From Comamonas testosteroni ATCC 11996 (lineage in GTDB: Bacteria > Pseudomonadota > Gammaproteobacteria > Burkholderiales > Burkholderiaceae_C), in NCBI RefSeq assembly GCF_000241525.1, contig NZ_AHIL01000032.1:186001-250000 (forward strand): a stretch of DNA of 64,000 bases. Reading direction: 5' to 3'. Below, in pieces: positions 57,938 to 64,000 of the stretch. The notes under the pieces were generated by a model. That model searched no databases. It was not told where the DNA came from and saw only the letters and a program-made list of their open reading frames with translations. Numbering within the stretch: position 1 is the stretch's first letter; the number at the start of each line of letters is the position of its first letter. The position numbers and the translations under genes were made by a program.

Positions 57938-58741
57938 ATGAATCTGACCCAAAACCCTGAATTACTTGACCGCCTGGCTGCCTCCTATTCACTGGGAACT
58001 TTGCACGGAGGGGCACGCCGTCGCTTTGAGCAACTGGCACGCGAATATCCTCAGGTGCGTGCGGCAGCCTTGCTGTGGCAAGGCCGCTGGTCGGCCTTCT
58101 CCGAAGTCCAGACTCCGGTGCAGCCCGATGCGGTGGTCTGGACACGCATCGCCAATCTGCTGCAAGCCGAAAATGCCGGCATCAGATTGGCTCGCCAACG
58201 TGAGGCTGCTGAGTCAATGCGACCAGCGCGATCACTCGCGTGGTGGCGCGGACTGGCACTGGCAGGCGGCTTGGCCACTGTGGCGGCTATCTCGGTGGGG
58301 CTTTGGTCGCATCAAGGGCTCAGGGATGCCTCGCAGCAGAAATTGTCTGCGTTACAGACTCAACTCCAGATGGCGCAGGCTGAATTGCAGGCGGCCCCCC
58401 AAATTCAATATGTGGCGGTGCTCGCCGATGGCAAGGCTGATGCGTCCATGCTGGTGACCTTCGATCCCCGGCACCAGCAACTGGTATTGCAGCGGGTGAG
58501 CGGCTTCAAGGAGGCTGATAACAAGTCTCTGCAATTGTGGGCCTTGCCTCAGCAGGGCGCGCCACGTTCCCTGGGGGTCATGGGTGATGGAAAGCTTGAG
58601 CAACTCACTGCGCAAGAGACCGATGTGAAAGCAATCCCGGCCCTGGCCATCAGCCTGGAGCCCAAAGGCGGTGTACCCAGTTCAACAGGGCCAACTGGCC
58701 CGGTGCTATTCAAGGGTGCACTCATTCGCAGGGATCTTTGA
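57938..58741 (+). CDS. Anti-sigma factor, RskA-like
   Basis: 267 aa. N-terminal cytosolic sigma-binding part (LDRLAASYSLGTLHGGARRR), one membrane span at about 106-125 (GLALAGGLATVAAISVGLW) and a C-terminal periplasmic domain (YVAVLADGKADASMLVTFDP, LWALPQQGAPRSLGVM) typical of RskA. It would sense envelope state and release the sigma factor. Confidence 0.9.
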   Translation: MNLTQNPELLDRLAASYSLGTLHGGARRRFEQLAREYPQVRAAALLWQGRWSAFSEVQTPVQPDAVVWTRIANLLQAENAGIRLARQREAAESMRPARSLAWWRGLALAGGLATVAAISVGLWSHQGLRDASQQKLSALQTQLQMAQAELQAAPQIQYVAVLADGKADASMLVTFDPRHQQLVLQRVSGFKEADNKSLQLWALPQQGAPRSLGVMGDGKLEQLTAQETDVKAIPALAISLEPKGGVPSSTGPTGPVLFKGALIRRDL

Positions 58742-58840
58742 CTCAGGCCTCTGCAAACACGCAGGCAATCTACTGAGGCAGCTCGAATCTGTTGAATCTC
58801 AATGGCTGCTCTGGGTAGTTTGCGGACCTGAGCTTGGGAA

Positions 58841-59050
58841 TCAAAAGGGTGCAGGGGAGCGCGCTACGCTCACTGGGCCTGGCCCGAAATACACAAGGTC
58901 GTCCTCAAGGGTGACGACTAGTAGCCATCCTTGATCGTCCTGGTTTGTGACGTAGTCGCTGGCGCTGCCTGGCAGGATGCGCTCATTGGGAAGGCCATAT
59001 CGCCCGGGAGTTCGCAGCAGGGCGGGATGCCGGTCCTCATCGACCATCAT
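58841..59050 (-). CDS. Small hypothetical protein, SOS pair gene 2
   Basis: 69 aa: MMVDEDRHPALLRTPGRYGL and DDQGWLLVVTLEDDLVYFGP. Co-directional with 59055-59273 and 4 bp after it. No family recognised. Confidence 0.55.
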   Translation of the reverse strand: MMVDEDRHPALLRTPGRYGLPNERILPGSASDYVTNQDDQGWLLVVTLEDDLVYFGPGPVSVARSPAPF

Positions 59051-59054
59051 TACT

Positions 59055-59273
59055 CTATGGCTTGTGCATTGAACCTTGCAGTGTGTTGTCGCGCGTGCGC
59101 TTCCAGTATTCGTCCAGCGTGTCGGCCACTTCGATGACTCTTAGCGTTCCTTCAACCGGGGTCGCGTCTGGGTGTTCCTTTTTGATCCTTTCCTCGGAGC
59201 AAAGGTAGTTTGTCGTGCGCCACTTGCCGAGATGGTCTTGATAGCGCCAGTTGTAGTGATGTTCGATGTGCAT
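59055..59273 (-). CDS. Small hypothetical protein, SOS pair gene 1
   Basis: 72 aa: MHIEHHYNWRYQDHLGKWRT, LCSEERIKKEHPDATPVEGT, LRVIEVADTLDEYWKR. Looks like short phage-encoded regulators. A strong AAGGAGG precedes ATG 59273. A LexA-type site lies 17 bp upstream, so expression should follow DNA damage. Confidence 0.65.
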   Translation of the reverse strand: MHIEHHYNWRYQDHLGKWRTTNYLCSEERIKKEHPDATPVEGTLRVIEVADTLDEYWKRTRDNTLQGSMHKP

Positions 59274-59289
59274 GGGACCTCCTTGATTA

Positions 59290-59305
59290 CTGTGTATTTA
59301 TACAG
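59290..59305. promoter_or_regulatory. LexA (SOS) box
   Basis: CTGT-GTATTTAT-ACAG fits CTGT-N8-ACAG exactly. It is between the small gene pair and the diguanylate cyclase, closer to the former. Confidence 0.6.
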
Positions 59306-59418
59306 TCATCAAGAAATCCGACTTGTTAGCATGTACTTGTGTGCAATCGTTACAACACCGCTTCCCAGATCAAGATTGATTGTCACTTCACTTCGGTTCA
59401 AGGTCTGTAAATTGACGG

Positions 59419-61203
59419 ATGATTAGGCACAACAAAAGAGTAGCGGCAGCGCCCACAATGTCCGGCAATATGCGTCTAAGTCGTCTTTTCTTCTGCACTA
59501 CCTTGCTGCTGCTCGGTCTGGTCTCATTGATGATGGTGCGCACTATGTGGACCGACTGGCAGGACGTGCGCCGGGCTGAATTCGGACTGCAGGCGATGGA
59601 GCTGGCCTATGCTGCAATGAAGGTTGCCGAACACGCCTCGGCCGAGCGAGGTCCTGCCATTCCGGTACTCAACGACCCGCCCTCGGACGCGTTGCGCAAG
59701 CGCTTGGCGCAGTTTCAGCAGGCGACCGATGCAGCCTTCGAAGTGGCGCTGACGCGACTGCGCCGACGCGAGGAGGCCGAGTTGTCGACCGCCCTGCCGG
59801 TGCTGGAGCGGGCACGCACGCAGATGCAGACAGCCCGGCAGGAGCTCGAACGGGTGGCGGCACTGCCACAGGCCGAGCGCGCGGCCATCGACAAGCGCAG
59901 CACCCGGCAAGTCATCGACCAGATGTTCGAGGTCGTCGACACGGTGCTGGAGGCAGTTACCCTGCTGTCGGCTAGCGCCGAGCGCATCCACCCCAGCCTG
60001 TCGCTGCCGCTGGTCGGCGCGCGCTACGCTGCAGAGCTGCGCGAGCATGCTGGCCGCTTGGGTTCGCAATTCACCGCGCCGATGGCCAGTGGTTCGCCGC
60101 TAGGCCCGCAAGAGCGCGACGGCATCCCCCGCCTGCTTGGCCGCATCGAGCAGCTCAAGGCACTGCTAGACGTGAAGGCGCGCACCAGCCTGTCCGATCC
60201 GCGCATCGACGCCGCGTTGCAGGCTCAGCAGGAACGTTATTTCGGTCAGAGTTTGCCCTTTATCGCCGAGATTACCGCTCGCGGCCTTGCCGGCAAGCCC
60301 TATGGCATGGACTCGGCCCAGTTCGTCTCCCGCCATGTCCCGGGTATGCGCAGCATCGTCGATCTGCGCGACACTCTGCACGAGGTAGGCCGCGAGCAGA
60401 TACAGGAGGAGGTGGCGGGAGCCTGGCGGCGACTGCGCGTCAACGCGCTGATTGGCTGCTGCATCCTAGTGCTGGAGGTTAGCGTTTTCATTACACTGCG
60501 CCGCCGTGTGCTGTCGCCCCTGCTGATAATAACCCGGCATATGATGGAACTGATGCGTGGCCGGCTGAACCGGCAGCTACCCGCGGTCCAGCGCAGCGAC
60601 GAGATCGGCGAGTTGCAGGCCGCGGTGCATGCGTTGCAGGCCAGCCTGCAACGAACCCAGGAGCTGGAGGCCGAGCGCGAGACCCTGATTACCGAGCTTC
60701 GCCAGCTCAGCCACCGCGACCATCTGACCGGGCTGATGAACCGCCGCGCCTTCGACGATCAGGCGCCGGCCCAGCTGGCCCAGGCCGAACGTCATCGTTG
60801 GCCGCTGGCGCTGATACTGTTCGATTTGGACCATTTCAAGCGCATCAACGATCAGTATGGTCACGAGACAGGTGACCAGTTGCTGCAGCATGCGGCGCAA
60901 CTCGCGCAGACCCAACTGCGCAGAGGCGATCTGCTGGCCCGCTATGGTGGCGAGGAGTTCATCGCCCTGCTGCCCGATTGCGATGACCAGGCGGCACTGG
61001 CCCTGACCGAGCGCCTACGCCAAGCCATGCAGCAGCCGCTGCAACGGCCCGATGGCAGCATGCTGAATCTGAGCGCCAGCTTTGGTCTAGCGGTGCAGCC
61101 GGCTGGCCTCAAGTCCTCGTTGCCCGAACTCTTCAGCCGTGCCGACGCCGCCCTTTATACGGCAAAGGCCAAAGGCCGTAACCAGGTGCAGTTGGCGCTC
61201 TGA
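59419..61203 (+). CDS. Membrane diguanylate cyclase (GGDEF)
   Basis: 594 aa. First membrane span about 25-43, a long helical periplasmic sensor (about 45-350), second span about 352-372, HAMP-like linker, and GGDEF domain (about 430-594). Active site is RYGGEEF, with RRGD five residues earlier as the inhibitory I-site; LFDLDHFKRINDQYGHETGD is the conserved substrate region. So it should make c-di-GMP under product inhibition. An internal ATG at 59458 could also start it. Confidence 0.92.
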   Translation: MIRHNKRVAAAPTMSGNMRLSRLFFCTTLLLLGLVSLMMVRTMWTDWQDVRRAEFGLQAMELAYAAMKVAEHASAERGPAIPVLNDPPSDALRKRLAQFQQATDAAFEVALTRLRRREEAELSTALPVLERARTQMQTARQELERVAALPQAERAAIDKRSTRQVIDQMFEVVDTVLEAVTLLSASAERIHPSLSLPLVGARYAAELREHAGRLGSQFTAPMASGSPLGPQERDGIPRLLGRIEQLKALLDVKARTSLSDPRIDAALQAQQERYFGQSLPFIAEITARGLAGKPYGMDSAQFVSRHVPGMRSIVDLRDTLHEVGREQIQEEVAGAWRRLRVNALIGCCILVLEVSVFITLRRRVLSPLLIITRHMMELMRGRLNRQLPAVQRSDEIGELQAAVHALQASLQRTQELEAERETLITELRQLSHRDHLTGLMNRRAFDDQAPAQLAQAERHRWPLALILFDLDHFKRINDQYGHETGDQLLQHAAQLAQTQLRRGDLLARYGGEEFIALLPDCDDQAALALTERLRQAMQQPLQRPDGSMLNLSASFGLAVQPAGLKSSLPELFSRADAALYTAKAKGRNQVQLAL

Positions 61204-61566
61204 ACTGGTGCTTGTGGGTACGCTACTCGAACGGCTGCTTGCGCTCAGGGGCGTCAATGCCCTGCAGTCTCATCTAGACCTGTTCGTATTGCCCAGGCTC
61301 GCCACATCACGCTGTTAGGGTGTCGCCGTTTGAAATGCCCACGATGAGGCAGAGGAGGGTCGTTGCAAGCATGTGAGCAATTGTGGCCGGTCGAGAGCAG
61401 TAGGCGCCCGATTGTTACAAGCGAGGGCCACAGAAAAGCACGTCTCATATACAGGTGGCAGTGGCGGATTCTTATAGGCAAGGAAACTCGCGCAGACTGG
61501 CATCTTATGAGACAGCCGACAGCGCAGAATGGCTCAACCATGCGGCCTAGCAAGAGGTTGAGTGTT
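61204..61566. other. Gene-free region before attR
   Basis: No convincing gene on either strand. It is the right end of the integrated element. Confidence 0.5.
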
Positions 61567-61664
61567 CGGACTTTTAATCCGTTGGTCGCGAGTTCGAATC
61601 TCGCAGGACCCACCAGAATGCATAAGCCGCTACAGCTATTAAAGTTGTAGCGGCTTTTCTGCTT
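61567..61664 (+). repeat. attR: 98-bp direct repeat, right copy, with tRNA-Lys 3' fragment
   Basis: Matches 5948-6045 with one mismatch. The first 49 bases are the 3' part of tRNA-Lys; there is no 5' half here. The terminator hairpin after it is intact. Confidence 0.92.
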
Positions 61665-62082
61665 ATTCCCACGCAGGGAATATTCATGACTCCAAGGAAT
61701 TGCGGTTTGCGCTACTTGAACGTTCATGGGCACGGGCGCTCTTGCTCTGGCGGCTTACAACTCGGGCAGCGCTCCGTATCGATTCTTGTGCCGGGCCGTG
61801 GAGCATGCATGCAGACCCGGAACCAGGGTCGGTGCGGGATCATGCCTTTCCTCATCGCGTTGGCCGCGACCCGCTGCCAGCCCGAAGTGAAGCCCGATGG
61901 GGTCGGCAGCCTTGATGATTGGTGCCTTTGTGCCGCGAGGCTTTTGGTGGCGGTAAAGCAGGTCGGCGAACGACCGGGATATGCGTGGTCTGTGCTCTCT
62001 TTTCTGCAAGGTCAGCGAACTCTGCCATCAAGGTAAACAGGGGGGCGCTGTCGAGCTGCTGGTCGCCAGGTGTTTGCCGAAA
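61665..62082. other. Decayed chromosomal DNA right of attR
   Basis: Only fragments. A short frame at 61726 reads MGTGALALAAYNSGSAPYRF, resembling the AAYNSG motif of lytic transglycosylases, then stops making sense. Likely remnants of an older mobile element. Confidence 0.3.
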
Positions 62083-62118
62083 AATCAGAACCCCGCTCAG
62101 TTAACAGTGGCGGGGTTC
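62083..62118 (-). terminator. Terminator after 61-aa gene
   Basis: GAACCCCGC / GCGGGGTTC 9-bp stem followed by a T-rich tail on the minus strand. Confidence 0.75.
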
Positions 62119-62145
62119 GTCAGGAGACTGGAGACAGAGTTGCGG

Positions 62146-62331
62146 TTACGGGGTTTTGCTCCTTCCCCGGTAGTTCAGGTCAGTGGCCGAGTAGTTCTCA
62201 CGCTTGCGCCAGTCCATTTGAATCGGGCCGGCATGGTTGGCAGGATAGGTGATGCGCTCTTTTTCGCGATTGAGTTCCCACTGCTTTGCATCCACGATGC
62301 GATGGACTGTGGACTCTTTGGATTTACTCAT
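62146..62331 (-). CDS. Small charged protein, family copy 3 (outside prophage)
   Basis: 61 aa paralogue of 10180-10362 and 13218-13400, about 75% identical: WELNREKERITYP, GPIQM-W-RKRENYSATDL. ATG 62331 aligns with the other starts. It has the same layout (own terminator) but no cold-shock-like module is next to it. Confidence 0.75.
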   Translation of the reverse strand: MSKSKESTVHRIVDAKQWELNREKERITYPANHAGPIQMDWRKRENYSATDLNYRGRSKTP

Positions 62332-62983
62332 GGGGAAGGCGGCCTTCAATCAAGTTTCTGAACCTGAAGAAGACGGTACAGCTGCCGGGATGGCGAGTCC
62401 AGTGAATTCGCCTGATGAATGACGGATCGCCTGGATTGCGTTGGAATCACGACTACTAGAGGATATTTTTAGGGTAGATGCGGATAGTTGCTGCTTTGGG
62501 AGTGGGCCTGTGTTCCCGTCAAGGCGTCAGCCTTGAAGCGGCCTGGGCCTTTTGTGGCTGCTCAAACGCTGTACTTTGCCCCATTCGCCTTGATTGCTGC
62601 ACGGCAATGTGTCCAGGTAGGCGATGTCTTGGACTGTGACTGCTCTATACAAATAAATGCAGCCTGCGATCTGTCGTCCACATCCCGCCTCGATGCGTAT
62701 CCGATTGAACTGATTCCTCGCGCCGGAGGCGAGGTATGCGGTTGCATCGGCCTATTGAATCCGCCCCACGAAGCTGTCATACAGAAAAACTCACCGAGGA
62801 TCCGTACCTGGAGCAACGGCTGGAATCCAGGTGGACGGTGAAATTGGTGGGTTGATTGACATTTTTGCCACGACCACTGCTGAGACACTTGTTGGATATC
62901 GATGATCATCGCTTCACATTGCATGCTTTTCCAGATTAAATATTGACAAAAGCCGCGTGAGTCGACTGTATGTAAGAGGGGGC
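62332..62983. other. Gene-free region
   Basis: 650 bp with only unconvincing frames on both strands. The last 80 bp should contain the promoter of the EAL gene. Confidence 0.45.
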
Positions 62984-64000
62984 ATGCAGATGAACGATCT
63001 TGAGGTTGACGGGAATCGCCATCTCAATCATTTGATGAGATCAGGTGTGTGTGCAGAAGGAGTGGATCGCATACTGCGTGCGGTTCGCAAGCACCTGGGA
63101 ATGGATATCGCCTTTGTCTCGCACTTCGGCGCTGCCGAACGGGTGCTCAAGCATTTGGACAGTGTTTCGGGTGGGCCGCTCTATCAAGGCCAGAGCATTC
63201 CCATGCAGGAGGGATACTGCCTGAAGGTCGTTCATGGCGAGCTGCCGGAATGCATTCCGGACACAAGTCATGTGCCGGCTGCTCAGCAAATTTCTGCAAC
63301 ACATGCCATTCCAATTGGGTCCCATTTGAGTGTTCCTGTTCGTCTCACGGATGGGCATGTCTATGGGACGCTTTGCTGCTTCAGCTACCTCCCGAATCCA
63401 ACGCTGGGGGAGCGCGACATGCAATTGCTGCGCGCATTTGCAGAGATCCTGGCAGACCGTATCGAAGAGCAGGCTGCCGAGGAGCGGGTCAAGGCACGGT
63501 TGGTCGGAGAGGTTCGATCCGCTTTGGCGCACGGTGATCCGAGGATGGTTTTCCAGCCAATCTGCAGTCTGCGTGACAAGGCTGTCTGCGGCTTCGAGAG
63601 CCTTTCGCGTTTTGATGTCGAGCCCAGACATGCGCCGGATTATTGGTTCGATGTGGCAGACAAGGCAGGTTTGGGCATTGATCTGGAGCTGTGCGCTGTG
63701 TCCAAGGTGCTGCCAGCGCTGGAGCGGCTGCCCGCCAACAGCAGCGTAAGTGTCAACTGCTCACCACAGTTGCTGCTGAGCAGCCAATTCCATCAACTAC
63801 TTGATGGCATTGATGATCTCTCCCGTCTGGTCCTGGAAATTACAGAACATGCTGCGGTCAAGGATTACAAAGCTCTTGTCATTGGACTGGAGCCTTACCG
63901 TCGCCGGGGCGCGAAACTGGCGGTTGACGATGCGGGTGCAGGCTATTCCAGCATGCGGCATATCCTCAATCTCGAGCCCGAGATCATCAAGCTGGATATG
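62984..64000 (+). CDS. GAF-EAL protein, partial
   Basis: At least 339 aa, cut by the window end. A GAF-like sensor (about 20-170: MDIAFVSHFGAAERVLKHLD, GGPLYQGQSIPMQEGYCLKV, GTLCCFSYLPN) precedes an EAL domain. The signature reads GFESLSRF, so Ala of EAL is Ser; NCSPQLL, EITEHAAV and LAVDDAGAGYSSM keep metal and catalytic positions that are visible. c-di-GMP phosphodiesterase is likely but activity is not certain. ATG 62990 is an alternative start with better spacing. Confidence 0.85.
   Translation, partial: MQMNDLEVDGNRHLNHLMRSGVCAEGVDRILRAVRKHLGMDIAFVSHFGAAERVLKHLDSVSGGPLYQGQSIPMQEGYCLKVVHGELPECIPDTSHVPAAQQISATHAIPIGSHLSVPVRLTDGHVYGTLCCFSYLPNPTLGERDMQLLRAFAEILADRIEEQAAEERVKARLVGEVRSALAHGDPRMVFQPICSLRDKAVCGFESLSRFDVEPRHAPDYWFDVADKAGLGIDLELCAVSKVLPALERLPANSSVSVNCSPQLLLSSQFHQLLDGIDDLSRLVLEITEHAAVKDYKALVIGLEPYRRRGAKLAVDDAGAGYSSMRHILNLEPEIIKLDM

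Noticed and set aside
61567..61615. Second tRNA-Lys gene at attR
   Set aside because: Only the 3' 49 bases are present; the D-arm and acceptor 5' strand are missing.
62488..62924. Frames on both strands in the gene-free stretch before the EAL gene
   Set aside because: No ribosome sites, no domain, and unnatural composition.

Overview
The window looks like a chromosome of a Comamonas-type betaproteobacterium (Burkholderiales, Comamonadaceae): GC-rich, with msbA, a tolB-pal-cpoB cluster and tcdA typical of that group. It is interrupted by a large element integrated at the 3' end of a tRNA-Lys(TTT) gene. The genus call rests on protein style and gene order remembered from that family, not on a search.

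Layout. 1-5996 is host core: msbA (leftward), tolB-pal-cpoB and tcdA (rightward), tRNA-Lys. A 98-bp direct repeat (one mismatch) at 5948-6045 and 61567-61664 contains the last 49 bases of the tRNA and its terminator. It brackets 55.6 kb, read here as attL and attR of an apparently complete lambda-like siphovirus prophage plus cargo. From the left the prophage has: a leftward tyrosine integrase with DUF4224 and Lar-like genes; a lipocalin; two diverged copies of an unusual 'cold-shock-like' module (a conserved ~240-nt leader, a 72-aa protein, an RRM protein, and in one copy an IF-1); RdgC; a run of tiny leftward genes, five of which share a palindromic Shine-Dalgarno leader; an immunity region with a CI-type repressor, Cro/YdaS protein and two operator clusters (18.8 and 21.2 kb); CII, an O-like replication protein with internal iterons, and a P-position gene; DUF1064, DUF4406 and Ref-like nuclease genes; a probable Q antiterminator with a late promoter and terminator; HNH, terminases, portal, S49 protease; an inserted four-gene block; HK97-type capsid, connectors, and a lambda-type tail with a GGGAAAC -1 frameshift; tail fibres; holin, SAR endolysin, and nested Rz/Rz1.

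Past lysis (53.4-61.5 kb) but still inside the repeats are cargo genes: a secreted protein, hicAB with a 16-bp inverted-repeat operator, small hypotheticals, a DUF3455 lipoprotein, a Tat-exported ferritin-like protein, an ECF sigma/anti-sigma pair, a LexA-box-controlled pair of small genes, and a membrane diguanylate cyclase. Right of attR is mostly decayed DNA, a third copy of a 61-aa small protein also found twice inside the prophage, and the start of a GAF-EAL protein cut by the window end.

How it works together. CI would hold the early promoters from the TTAGC-N3-GCTAA operators while its own transcript also expresses a secreted protein and a GNAT acetyltransferase (a rex-like position). 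On induction Cro/CII/O/P act, then Q reads through a terminator just after its own gene to express head, tail and lysis genes. Many accessory genes are independent transcription units with their own terminators, and several have Shine-Dalgarno sequences locked in small hairpins. This repeated design, together with the duplicated leader RNA, is the most novel-looking content here.
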